Assembly (NCBI GenBank): GCA_905250125.1
Contig: CAJNOL010000234.1
Coordinates: forward strand, 1 to 64,000
Source: Rotaria sordida
Taxonomy: Eukaryota > Rotifera > Eurotatoria > Philodinida > Philodinidae
DNA length: 64,000 bases
Reading direction: 5' to 3'
Part shown: positions 15,281 through 26,495 of the stretch, piece by piece
Layout: each line of letters opens with the position of its first letter
Numbering within the stretch: the stretch's first letter is position 1
The notes under the pieces: model-generated
The model's input: the letters and a program-made list of their open reading frames with translations, nothing else
Databases searched by the model: none
Told to the model about the DNA's origin: nothing
Translations under genes and position numbers: made by a program

Positions 15281-15912
15281 TTTTTAAAATTAATCTTTAA
15301 GAATAAAAAAAAAAACAAATTATTTCAATTCAAACAAATAATATATTCAGTCGAATCTCAGTCCCGTCTTGAATACACTTTTCATAGAGTTTATAATCGT
15401 GTAAAAATTTTTCATCATTGATATCGACTGAATTATTTACATTTAAATATTTTAGAAAAAACCATAAGATACTTCTACACTATATTTACTAGCAATATTT
15501 TCATACACTTTGTGTGTATTACATACAAAAATAAAAAAGCATTGCACGTAGATCATGCTGATACATATTCTGTTGGAATATTGGTGTATATATATGACAA
15601 TAACAAAATAAATAGATATGAACAAGAAAATAAATTCAACAAATCTAAAGATCCCGAAAATAAATTTTGGATTTGTCCATAGTAACATTTATATGTCCTT
15701 CTTAAAAGAAACATCATTATATATTCTATGTTAAACATTTATGCAGATTATTTATTCTATAATATTGATTGGTCTAAATTTTTTACCTTATAACGTAGGA
15801 AGAATAACACGACATAAATATTTTTATAATCATCTGATTTTCTTTTTCTTTAACGAGAAAAATGATTGTAATGATAATATACGTTTTGTTATTTTGTTTT
15901 TAGATATTGCAC
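15281..15912. promoter_or_regulatory. divergent promoter region between RPS3A and the p24 gene
   Basis: Only 632 bp separate the two start codons, so both promoters and 5' UTRs must lie here unless there are non-coding first exons elsewhere. The sequence is AT-rich with T-runs; an acceptor-like TTTTTAG at 15898-15903 lies just before the p24 ATG and may mark a 5' UTR intron. I cannot name a specific factor site. Confidence 0.5.
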
Positions 15913-17460
15913 ATGGAAAATCATTCATATCTAATTTTGATCATTAGTCTTTTTCAATTAATTACTATATCATATTCACTCTATTTTCACATTGATGAAA
16001 CAGAACGAAAATGTTTTATAGAAGAAATACCTGATGAAACATTAGTTATTGGAAAATATAGAGTTGAATTACTTGATGAAAATACAAATACATATGGTGC
16101 AACACCATATGGAATTGGTATGAATGTAGAAATTAAAGATCCAGATGATAAAATAGTCTTATCAAAATTATATACAAGTGAAGGACGTTTTACATTTACA
16201 TCACATATGCCTGGTGAACATCTTATTTGTTTATATTCAAATTCAAGTGCATGGTTTGGTAGACAAAAATTAGTATGTATTTATATCTTAAGAAATATTA
16301 TTAAAATTTTAATTGACATGTTTTTTGTGTTTCTTCTAGCGTATTCATCTTGATATTGATGTTGGTGAACATGCAATAGATTATCAAGAAATTGGTGCGC
16401 GTGAAAAACTTACGGAACTTCAATTACGTATTAGACAATTATTAGATCAAGTACAACAAATGTATGTTAGATATATATATATATATAAAGTTTTTTTCTT
16501 TCTAACGTCGAAATAGATACTAGTTACATAGAAGAAAAAAAAAGAAAGTTGATTATTACCGTTAAGGCTGCGTCCTCTCAGGCATTTTTTGATAGCAGTT
16601 TATCAGAAAATTGTAAAATTTTCAGAGTAGATGAATTTCAATGCGTAGAGAAAAAGTTGTCATAGATTCAAATTTATAAATACTTTTTTCTAGGAGATAT
16701 CGGGATCGCAAAAAACTAAAACTCACTATCTTAATAACCTCACTTTCTCAACTACAATACATCTGATAGAGTTGACATTTGGTTTTAGAGATATTAGACA
16801 TTGCTTGTAGTGCGTTCTTTATATCTCCTATCATTCTAATAACAACGTCAAAATACTCAGCGTACTCTTTAAAATACATGTTTTTTTCTTTGACCGATCT
16901 TTTTTCCAGTATAAGTAGAAGAAAGTTTCATCTGTGGTTCGGAAATGACTGCTATTCCTTACTTTATTTTTGTTAAAAAATTCATTTTTCAAAAACAACG
17001 AAAGACTATGTAAATTTTAATATTTCTCAGAAAAATACTTCGACATATCTATCGAATAGAAAGAAACAAAAAAAATCAAAACATTTTCGTTCAAGAAAGT
17101 AAAGGGTATATTATCGATATTTTATTAATCAACCGAGTATTTTGATAAAAGTACTTCTTGACATTTTATTTGTAGTAAATCTTTTTTCTGATATGAATAG
17201 AAGAAGACTTCTTTGCAATAAATGCAACTATTTCGGTCATGTATGAAAGAGAAAAATATTGAAATCGTTTGGTTTTTTTTTCTAGAGCAAAAGAACAAAA
17301 TTATCAACGTTATCGTGAAGAACGTTTTCGTGCTACAAGTGAATCAACAAATCAACGTGTTTTATGGTGGTCATTTGCTCAAGTAACTGTTTTAGTCATA
17401 GCTGGATTTTGGCAAATGCGTCATCTTAAAGGATTTTTTCTAGCTAAAAAACTTGTTTAA
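15913..17460 (+). CDS. TMED9: p24-family cargo receptor (TMED9/TMED4, p24 alpha type)
   Basis: Type I membrane protein cycling between ER and Golgi in COPII/COPI vesicles. Exons 15913-16272, 16340-16461 and 17286-17460 give 218 residues. It starts with a signal peptide ([20 protein letters not shown]), followed by the GOLD domain ([19 protein letters not shown], then SAWFGRQ) with the two conserved Cys, a coiled-coil region ([16 protein letters not shown], then [18 protein letters not shown]), one membrane segment ([16 protein letters not shown]) and the tail [14 protein letters not shown], which has both the FF COPII/COPI signal and the C-terminal KKxx retrieval signal diagnostic of the alpha/TMED9 group. 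Start chosen at the ATG giving the signal peptide. Intron 2 is long (about 820 bp) with no recognised element. Confidence 0.95.
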
Positions 17461-17656
17461 ACATTTTTTGTTTTTGAATTTGTCTTTATTATTTAATTTT
17501 AATAATCTCGTGGTGTTAGGATTGCAACTAACCTCAGCTAGTTTCCAATTAATATATTTTTTTTTGGTTTATTCTGTTTTAGAAAATTTTCTCTTAAAAA
17601 AAATTTAAAATCCAAAAAAGAACAAATTGTCTTATTTTTTTAATATTTGATATTCA

Positions 17657-20600
17657 ATGATCGCTCGAGGTGTTCGAAATGTTATTTATAATTATACTGA
17701 TGCTCAACGCAAAGTTCGATCGGCAACATCGAATGATGCATGGGGTCCATCACCAGCACTTATGCATGAAATAGCTGATTTAACTGATAATGTTGTTGCC
17801 TTTTCTGAAATCATGCCAAGTAAGTCAATTATTTATATGAAGCTTCCCACCTACCTCCTCAAAATAGGATTTTGTATGCTATTACATGGTATTAAATTGA
17901 AATTTTCTATACATGTTGAGATTAACTACTCATGTTTCTATCAGGGCGAGAACAAATTCATTACTCATGTTGGAGTCTTTGGCGTGTCTGACATTATTCA
18001 ACTGCTCCAAGAGGCAGAATCAATTTTCTTTTTCTTTTTCAATTTGAAAAATGACATTTACCGCTAAAGACTCTCATAGTCCTTTTTGATACTTTTTTTT
18101 CTTTGTTGAGATATACATAAATCGATGAAATTGCAAAATTCTATTTAAAAAAAAATGATTGTCTTCTTTGATTAAGACCTATTTTGAGAAAATACACTCG
18201 AGAATCACTAGCTCTAAGCGTCAGCTTCAAAATAAAAAAAAAAAAAGAAAGACTATCTCTTGAACTGTTCGAATGACGGTGAAGATACTAAAAAAACTTT
18301 CAATATTTCCAACATTTACAATAAAATTCTTATTGCTTCGACATATCACAAGAAATCGAACTGGAATTTTTCCGAGATATAATGGATGAAGTACTTTAAT
18401 CTATCAACAAAAAAGAAGGCTCGTTCAGTGATGAAATTGTTAACCTCTCGAAAGTAACTTTCATATTTCCAGAATAGTTGATTAGGATGCCAAAAATGGA
18501 TTGCAGTTCAAATTAATCAGTTAGTCCTCATTCTGACTATACACGGCTGACTTAAAACTCGATATTATACGTCCTCTATGGATGTCTATCATTTGCCACA
18601 CATTCTGGTTCCCTGAATCAATATCTGAATAAATCCATATTTGGGGATAAGTAAAAACTTAGTCAATTCTGGTGACCAAGTAGGAACTTAAATTTAGGGA
18701 TTTTTTTCAAAATAAGATACATTATACAATGGCCTATGATAGTTCCCAGTTCTATAAGTCAGTACTTTTTCGAGGATTGGATCCAACCACTAGTTCCTTT
18801 TTTTTTTAGAACTAATTCCAGTCACTAGTTGTTTTTTGAAAGAATTGGAGCTGGAACTGGTGATCAGATCTGGAGCTGATAACCAGTTCTCTTTGAAAGA
18901 ACTGGAACTAATGACCAGGTTTGTTAAGAGAATTGGAATTGGCGACCAGTTCTTTTTGAGAGAACTGAAACTGGTGACGAGTTCTTTTGCTTTGATTGCT
19001 AGAACAACTACCGAATATGATCGGCAGTCTAGCATTGTCAATAGAACCAGTTCATTTGAAAAGAACTTGTCACTGGATCCAGTTATCAATAAAAGAACTG
19101 ATTGTCAGGACTAGTTCTGAAAATAAAAAGTACTAGTTTGTGGACCAAGTTCTCGAAAAAGTAACTGACTCATAAAACTAAGAACTTTCGTAGGCCTATG
19201 TATAATATATCTTATTTTGAAAAAATTCTCAAATTTAAGTCTTTACTTGATCATCAGAATTGACTAAGACACTTTACTCAAAAGCAATGTTCGAGCGCGT
19301 CAAGAATTGTTTGTTCTTGACTGAAATTCAACCAGTTTAAACCTTCATAATTAGGTTTTCTATTAAAACAAATGATATATTTCGAATCAACATGAGAAAC
19401 TGAGTCGATCTATGTATGTCACAAAATGATCTATCAGCTTTCATTTTCTTTCAAAAATTCAGCCCTGGTCCTCCTCAAGGATACGTCAAAACATAAACTC
19501 AAAATGATAGCTGAATAAATGGGTAAAAATGAAGTTTTGATTGAGTTTATTTTTTGGCGTATTCTTGAGAGGACCATAGCTAGATTTTTAGAGGTAAATG
19601 TAACATGCATAGATCAACTCAGTTTTTCATAGTGGTTTCAAATATATCATCTGTTTTAATAGAAAACCTAGCTATGGAGATCGAAACTGGTCAAATGTCA
19701 ATCAAAAAAAAAACAATTTATGGCACGCTCGAATATTGTACGTTTGAATGAAGCATTTTATCTGCAAACTAATGTCGGTGTAATACCAACACTCTGTAGA
19801 AGTTCAAAAGAGCTATTGAATAGTATGTAATTCACAGGGAAACGCTGCTTTCATAGTATCATAGAAGGAAAATTTGGTCGTACCTTTATACTGTATATAT
19901 GAATGAACGGTGTCATCTAAAGAAAAAATAGAACAAAGATATTGTGTCATGATTTCTATATGTCATTCGATAGCGGAAAGAATGAATTTTAATTTGACAT
20001 ATAATTCAAATTAAAAGTGTTGAAGAAAGAAGAAAAATATTTCAAACGAACGTTGCATATCATGACCTTATAAGGAACAGGATAATATCGAGTTTTAAGT
20101 CAGCCGGAATGACGACTAACTGATCAATTCGAACGGCAATCAACTCCTAACATTTAAATTGACTATTTGGAAAATATGAAGGTTGATTTCGAGTGGGAGC
20201 TGATTTCATCGCTTAACGATTCTCCCCCTTTCAGCTCAATATTATATACTCGATCGAGAGATCCAAGTTGGCAAACATACGAGATCGAAATCGATTGAAG
20301 TTTCGATTTTGAATTGGAAGAGGAGAAGGAGAAGGACTTAAAATATCTTATTTTTAGTTATATGGAAACGTTTAAATGATCATGGTAAAAATTGGCGTCA
20401 TGTTTATAAATCTCTTGTTTTACTTGATCATTTAATAAAATTTGGCAATGAACGTGTTAGTCAACAATGTAAAGAAAATATATTTGCTATACAAACATTA
20501 AAAGATTTTCAATATGTCGAAGATCAAAAAGATCAAGGTTTTAATGTACGTGAAAAAGCTAAGCAATTAGTTGCTTTACTTAAAGATGATGAACGTTTAC

Positions 20601-23133
20601 GTAATGAACGTCGAAAAGCACAAGAAGCTCGTGAACGTTATGCACGTCAAGCTATGGGCTTGGATTCAAGTGGTGCTATTACATATGGCCGCCCATCAAC
20701 TTCAACATCAATGCGACGTAATAGTGCTGAAGGTGGGGATTATTTTAGTGCAACACCATATCAATCAAATCAATATCCAACAAGTTCAACTGCACATCGT
20801 TCATCATCACTTAGTGAAAATCTTTATGCAGCTTCAACTCAAGATTTTGTTCAACCAACTAATCAAGAAGAAGAACAATTACAAATGCAAATTGCATTAG
20901 CTGAATCACAACGTGAAGTAAGTTTAAATGAGATGAACTGAAAATTTATCATATTTTTATTTTTGTAGGCTGAAGATGAAGAACGTCGTCGTCGTAATGA
21001 TGATTTAAAACTTAAAATTGCATTAGAACGATCAGTCAATGAATCATCACCAGATGCATTTAATTCTCAAGTAAATAAATTCTTTCTTAAATCATTTATA
21101 ACGAAAAGCGGTATAAAGAATTTTCTGTTGTCGAATAATAAAATAGAAAAAAAAAGGAGAAAAGTCCAAACAAAAAATAAAATTATAAAAAAAAAACATT
21201 GTCGACATTATTGAATAGCAATTTGCTATTTGTGTTTAAACATAATTTCAAGCATAAGAAATCGAGATTGAATATTAATCAAAATATAGTTTCATAAGAA
21301 GCTCACGTATTAAATTCATATACAAACATGAAAAGTTTTTAACGCATATTAAACGATATCCTTCATAAAAAGAAAAATGTTAGATCAATGATGACAATTA
21401 GAGATCTCAAAAGTGGATAAACTATTTTAGTAGGAATTAAGTCAATAAGTCATGTTTTGCAATAGACTAAAAGAAAATTAACCAATAATTCATTTTTAAT
21501 TTTGTTTGAGCCAATTCAGAAATAAAACATCAAAGATGTTTTTTGTTGTATCATTTTAGAAATTTGATTTTTATCCACAACTTAATCCTGTGGATCCATA
21601 TCAACAACCTCATCCTCTGGATCCATATCAACAACCTCATTCTGTTGATCCATACCAACAACCTCATCCTCTTGATCCATATCCAAAACCTCATCCTCTT
21701 GATCCATCTCCATTTGACACAAATTATCAACATAATGATCTATATTTACCATCATCAACAACATCTAATATCGGTTGGAATCTACCAAATGCTCGTCCAT
21801 CAACTCATCTTGGTTTTACAAATGTTACAAGTATAAACATTAATTTTTATTCTCTTAGTAAATATTTAATTGATTTATTTATTTTTTTTTGTTCTCTTCT
21901 AGATGATCCATGGTCATCAGAACCAAGTGGTCGTAATTCTGCAATAGCAACAACAGGAACAAATGATCCATGGCAAGTAACAACACATTCATCGACTACG
22001 CAAGCTAATCCATGGACTGAAACGAAGCCTACAACAACTAACAATGGTACGGGTCTTTCTCTTAATATTGGTGATCCTTGGGGTGTTGGTTCAAATAATT
22101 CTCAAACAACAAAAACAACTTTACCTCCAACAGCAACTACTTCTAAAGCAATTGATAATGAATTAAGTGAATTTTTTGGAGCTAGTGCAAGTAATATTTG
22201 TTATATTTTACAGTATATACATATATATATATATTTATATTTCTCATAGATATCTCAACATCTAATAATTATCAACAACAGACATCATCAAATCCATGGA
22301 ATATGCCATCATCAAATTTGCCATTAATACCTAATAATTCAAGTTCAATTTCACCACAGAATACTGGCTTTAATGTTGGTGGTAATATACTTTATCCAAC
22401 AATTGCTAGTGGAAATAATTCCAATAATCCAAGTCCACTTCCATCAGGATTATCAACATCTCGTAAAACACCTGAAAGTTTTCTTGGTGAAAACTTTGGT
22501 AATTTAGTTAATCTCGATAAATTGGTTACAGATAAAAAAAGTAACATAAAAAAAAATAGGACGAATATATAAGAGTCATTTTTCGACTATCTCTTGATAT
22601 TAATCAATCGAATTCGAATCCAAAATTTTGATCGATCGAGTCCGGTTTCGAAAATTCTTGGACCCGATGGACTCTACCACGTAGTCTCTTGAAATCTGCT
22701 ACTTTTCCTTCGATACATTTATGATACAAAAGTAACTATCAATATTTTGAGCAAAAGTGAGCCTAAACTCTTTGGAAATAGCCTTATTTTGTTACTAAAA
22801 TATGTCTCGTAAAATTTTGCATTAGACAAGTTATGATTTTGAGAAAACTGATGATGACCGAAAAATGACTCTTATGCATGGTCTCTGTCCTTTCTTCACA
22901 TTCATCTATTTATTTATTTATTTATTTTATTTCCAGCTACCAATCCATTTGGAACAACTGCTACACGTGCTCAAAATCCATTTACTAATATAATGAAACC
23001 ACCAACACTTGATCAATTAAGTTCAACAAATAATCCTGGTTTTACTAGTGGTTCACCATTACCACCACCACTCATTCCTTCGTCATTTAATACAAATACT
23101 GCAACGCTCAACACAAATAATCCATTTATGTGA
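17657..23133 (+). CDS. EPN: epsin, ENTH-domain endocytic adaptor
   Basis: Seven exons: 17657-17819, 20358-20917, 20969-21070, 21560-21830, 21903-22190, 22250-22540, 22937-23133; 623 residues. The ENTH domain (about 1-145; ARGVRNVIYNYTDAQRKVR, then IIWKRLNDHGKNWRHVYKSL, LLDHLIKFGNERV) binds PtdIns(4,5)P2 and bends membrane. Two ubiquitin-interacting motifs follow (EEQLQMQIALAESQRE and DDLKLKIALERSVNE), then AP-2 ear-binding DPW motifs (NDPWSS, NDPWQV, GDPWGV; also NPW), a clathrin-box-like LVNLDKLV, and C-terminal EH-binding NPF motifs (TNPFG, QNPFT, NNPFM). Exon 4 carries a 9-residue repeat (VDPYQQPHP type, about four copies). Intron 1 is 2.5 kb and filled by a degenerate inverted-repeat element; intron 6 holds a MITE. 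It starts 196 bp after the p24 gene on the same strand. Confidence 0.96.
18836..18990. repeat. degenerate ~33-bp tandem repeat built on GAACTGGTGACCAGTTC
   Basis: At the centre of the inverted-repeat element, four to five imperfect units of the type AGAACTGGAACTGGTGACC followed by AGTTCTTTTTG occur head to tail, and looser copies extend on both sides (18785-19170). The core is near-palindromic, so open frames appear on both strands (18836-19114 plus, 18790-19089 minus); I regard these as repeat by-products, not genes. Confidence 0.7.
19285..19735. mobile_element. second inverted-repeat element nested in epsin intron 1
   Basis: The left arm runs from CGAGCGCGTCAAGAATTG through CAGTTTAAACC, TAGGTTTTCTATTAAAACA and ATGATATATTTCGAA to ACTGAGTCGATCTATG (about 19291-19415). 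It pairs with the reverse complement of about 19605-19735, which ends ATTTATGGCACGCTCG. The loop also shows a weaker pairing (GGTCCTCCTCAAGGATACG against CGTATTCTTGAGAGGACC). It interrupts the right arm of the larger element, implying later insertion. No coding capacity; family unknown. Confidence 0.7.
22572..22872. mobile_element. 301-bp TA-flanked MITE in epsin intron 6
   Basis: Perfect 14-bp terminal inverted repeats, AGAGTCATTTTTCG on the left and CGAAAAATGACTCT on the right, flanked on both sides by TA (22570-22571 and 22873-22874). Short size, no frame and TA duplication fit a Tc1/mariner-like non-autonomous element. It accounts for most of the 396-bp intron. Confidence 0.75.
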
Positions 23134-23555
23134 AACTATTGATCTTCCTGACATTTGTTGTTTTTTTTTATTGCTAATCTTCCGTGAAACAAAATCAAAC
23201 AATAAAACTCTTTTTTTTTTTTGTTCTCTGTCTTTTTTTTAGTTCTAACTGTTATTGTTAAGCGAGCTTGTATCATCGTGCTAATAATTATTTCTAGAAT
23301 CTCTTTTTTTTTTTTTCATCTGTATAATATATGAAACTGATATACAAATCGTTTCCTAATCAATTTAAAAAGCCAAAGAAAGATTTTTTTTTCTAAGTGT
23401 ACATTAATGCTAACAAACTTTTTTTTTTTTCATACGAATATAGTTACTTGTATTTTTTTTTTCTTTAAGACAATAAAATAAATAGATAAAACAAGTTTTT
23501 CTTTTTTTTTCGTTTGGTATAGTCAATTAATATTTAACTTTTCTTCTCTTTCTAG

Positions 23556-25543
23556 ATGGCTACAATAGCCATCGTTGAGGATGAAATATCAACTAGCCCA
23601 CCAACACCATCAATGTTTGCTGCACCCGATCCAGATATAAATCAATCATCATTTGATCGAAATGAAACAATTGCTCCTATTCTATCTTTTGGTTTAATAA
23701 CAGATATTCATTATGCTGATCATGATGATCGATGGAATTATGTAAAAACACATTTAAGACGTTATAGAAATGCAGCAAAATTAGTTAATGAAGCATGTAA
23801 TTATTGGTTAAATGGCAAATATCCAATATCATTTATACTACAACTTGGAGATATTATTGATGGAATTTGTTCTACAAATAAAACATCAATCAATGATTTA
23901 AATATGATATTAGAACAATTTACAAAGAATTTTAAATCTTTACCTATTTATCATATATGGGGTAATCATGAATTATATAATTTTACACGAGAAGAATTAA
24001 TAAATGGACCATTATGTTCATTTGATACAAAAGATACATCTCCAGCACATTATGGAACATTTGAAGTATGCCCTAATTTAAGAATTATTGCACTTGATAC
24101 ATATGAATTCAGTGCATTAGGTATTGAACATGATAGTGAAGCATATATTCAAGCAACAGAATTATTAAAAAAACATAATCAAAATGAACAATTGAATGAT
24201 CCAACTGGTTTACGTGGACATCAACGAAGATTTGTACAGTTTAATGGTGGTATCAAATCAAAACAAATGGACTGGCTAAAAGAACAATTAACTGAAGCTA
24301 AAAATCGTAATGAAAAAGTTATTATTATTGGTAATATATGATTTATTTTCATTTTATTTTACAACTATTTTCTAAACTTGAATAGATCTATTACATGTAG
24401 GAACAAATACTAAAGATCTCGATTATGAGAAGTTTTGTAAAACATGATCTTAAAATGATTGTTCAAGTAGAGGGGGTAGAAATTTGTATCCCTCTCCTTT
24501 ACACTAGAACTCATGGGATCCAAACTATTCGAATACAGGTTCGACCGTGTCCGAGACCAACTCGACGAGCTCTGACCGTGACAGACATCACCATGAAAAC
24601 ATCACAGATCGTGGCAGACATCTTAGCAACGCTCTTGTTCATCACAGTCTGTAACAGAGTTACCAGGGAAAAATAGTTCAGGTCTTTAGTTTATTGCTGC
24701 GTAGATAATACAAATTTACAGTAGTTTTAAAAATGAATGCTGTAGTCTCTCTCAGGAAACTAGACAAAATGATCTTCGAATTCCAGCTTGTAGTTTATTT
24801 GTCAAAACTTCAGATCTTTTGATAGTTCTTCTATCCTGAAATAAGAACATTGAATCTGTCGTTATATATAGTCCACGCCCATTGATAGTATACCCTTCGA
24901 GTTTTTTGTTTTTTATATATTAACCTACTATATATAGGAAGAAAGCCAGGAATGTGCTGCATCTTTTAGTATATTTACATTGGCCATCAAATGCAGTTTG
25001 AAGTATAAAAAGTGTATCAGAAAAAAAGTGACATTTTTTCTTTTACCAAATTTCAGGTATCCGTACTGGTGTAATATGTTTTTGATTTCGCATATATCTC
25101 GACTTAGGTAAATGATAAAACGTTGAATTTTNNNNNNNNNNNNNNNNNNNNNNNNNNNNNNNNNNNNNNNNNNNNNNNNNNNNNNNNNNNNNNNNNNNNN
25201 NNNNNNNNNNNNNNNNNNNNNNNNNNNNNNNAAAAATGTTACAACATTATGAACACTGTGGCAAAAAAGAAAAAGTGACTTTTTCTTCTAATACACCTTT
25301 CATACTTTAAACTGCATTTAATGGTCAATGTAAATATACCAAAAGATGCAGCACATTTCGGGCTTTCTTCCTATATATAGTAGGTTGATAGATAAAAAAC
25401 GTATATTAATAAAAAACAAAAAATTCGAAGGGTATACGTTCAATGGGCGTAGACTGTATATATGACAGAATCTCTTGATTTACAATATTTTTCAGATCAT
25501 TCGTGTTTTACATTTTAATCTCACAGAGTAAAATAAAGAATTG

Positions 25544-25574
<31 letters not shown>

Positions 25575-25881
25575 GAATGTTTAAGGTCATATTCCAATTC
25601 ATCCAAGTGCATGTGATCATCTTGATCTATTATGGAATTATAAAGAAGTATTAGATCTTTTATGGCAATTTGATGGTACTGTTCTCGCTTATATTGCTGG
25701 TCATGATCATGATGGTGGTTATTTTCGTGATCGAAAAAATATTCATCATTTAACATTACAAGCTATAGTGGAATGTGATCCAAATACAAATTCATTTGCA
25801 ACTGTACATGTCTATAACGATTGTCTATTAATTGAAGGTGTTGGTCGTATTGGTACCTATAAAATTGATTGTCAATTGTAA
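23556..25881 (+). CDS. ADPRM: ADPRM-type Mn-dependent ADP-ribose/CDP-alcohol diphosphatase
   Basis: Calcineurin-like metallophosphoesterase that hydrolyses ADP-ribose and CDP-alcohols. Exons 23556-24330 and 25586-25881 give 356 residues, close to the vertebrate enzyme. The metal-binding signatures are in order: GLITDIHYADHDDR (D-x-H), ILQLGDIIDG (GDxxD), IWGNHELYNF (GNH[DE]), GHIPIH (G-H near the fourth block, created by the splice) and YIAGHDHDGGY (GHxH). RWNYVKTHLRRYRNAAKLV and GGIKSKQMDWLKEQL are also typical of the family. The start is taken at the first ATG after the acceptor-like TTTCTAG at 23549-23555. The 1.25-kb intron contains a fold-back element and an assembly gap, unlike the short introns elsewhere. 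Confidence 0.93.
24852..25472. mobile_element. fold-back (inverted-repeat) element with assembly gap near its apex
   Basis: The left arm runs from about 24852 (GAATCTGTCGTTATATATAG, then CCACGCCCATTGA, CCCTTCGA, CTACTATATATAGGAAGAAA, GCTGCATCTTTTAGTATATT, CAGTTTGAAGTATAAA) to about 25045. It is matched by the reverse complement of about 25255-25472. The centre contains 100 Ns (25132-25231). Arms of about 200 bp with moderate divergence and no frame fit a MITE or fold-back element lying in the ADPRM intron. The family is not identified. Confidence 0.8.
25132..25231. other. assembly gap (100 N)
   Basis: Exactly 100 Ns, a conventional placeholder, so its true size is unknown. It sits between the two arms of the fold-back element at 24852-25472. 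Confidence 0.99.
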
Positions 25882-26028
25882 AAGTGAATCAACAAAGAAC
25901 AAAAAAAAAAAGAAAATAATATAAAAAAAAATTTAATATTTTCTTATTTATATGACACTGATATTAAAAAATATTATTTTATCTATTTTCCTTCTATTTT
26001 AGATTAACTTTTTATTAAAGAAAAAATT

Positions 26029-26495
26029 ATGCGTCTATATAATCGTGTTGTATTAATGCATCGTAAACAAATATGGCAACCATGGACTACACAAGTAAGT
26101 TATTCTATTTGTATTTCTTGTTTTTCTTTTAATTTTTGTTTTTACTATAATATAGGGTCGCTCAATTTTTAATTATGCAATGGAACACGTTCCGCATGTA
26201 GTTTTGGGTATTCCTTTTGCAGCTGTGTGTAAGTTTTTCATCTTCAGAAAAAAAAATAAATAAATAAACAAAAAGAATTCATGTCTTTTAGTTATGGTAA
26301 TTATTTTAAGTAAAGAAATTTATAAAGCAAATGCTTATCAATTTAATGTCTATAAACGACGAGCTATGGGTTCGTTATTGAATTTTTGTTATTCTTTATT
26401 TAAGACTTGATGAGGCTTTTTTTTTGTTTCTTCTGTATATTTTAGTTCGCCGACCAGAAGACGTACCTATTGAATATCGACCATTCTGTAGTTGA
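26029..26495 (+). CDS. 88-residue single-pass membrane protein, unknown
   Basis: Four small exons (26029-26094, 26156-26228, 26292-26369, 26446-26495) splice in frame to 88 residues ending TGA. N-terminal MRLYNRVVLMHRKQIWQPW is basic and amphipathic; it is followed by GRSIFNYAMEHVPHVVLG, a hydrophobic segment (IPFAAVFMVIILS) and a basic tail (NVYKRRAMVRRPEDVPIEYR). The layout resembles small inner-mitochondrial-membrane subunits, but I do not recognise the family. Clean introns, codon use like the neighbours and only 147 bp from the ADPRM stop argue that it is a real gene, possibly with a short or shared 5' region. Confidence 0.7.

Larger units (their letters stand above)
18425..20230. mobile_element. 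large degenerate inverted-repeat element in epsin intron 1
   Basis: Arms pair in two blocks. An outer block of about 18425-18575 (GATGAAAT...TTCATATTTCC...GGCTGACTTAAAACTCGATA) matches the reverse complement of 20080-20230. An inner block of about 18640-18790 (CTTAGTCAATTCTGG, AAAATAAGATACATTATACA) matches the reverse complement of 19115-19280. The right arm is split by about 790 bp (19285-20075) that itself begins with a second inverted-repeat element, suggesting nesting. No transposase frame is visible. Arms have many differences, so the insertion is old. The family is not identified; a fold-back or MITE-like DNA element is the likeliest. Confidence 0.7.

Noticed and set aside
16462-17285. 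Internal direct similarity in p24 intron 2 (TTTTTTCCAGTATAAGTAGA against TTTTTTCTGATATGAATAGA)
   Set aside because: Short, imperfect and pyrimidine-rich; not enough to call a duplicated or alternative exon.
18790-19114. Overlapping frames of 99 and 92 codons on opposite strands
   Set aside because: Both come from a near-palindromic minisatellite inside an epsin intron.
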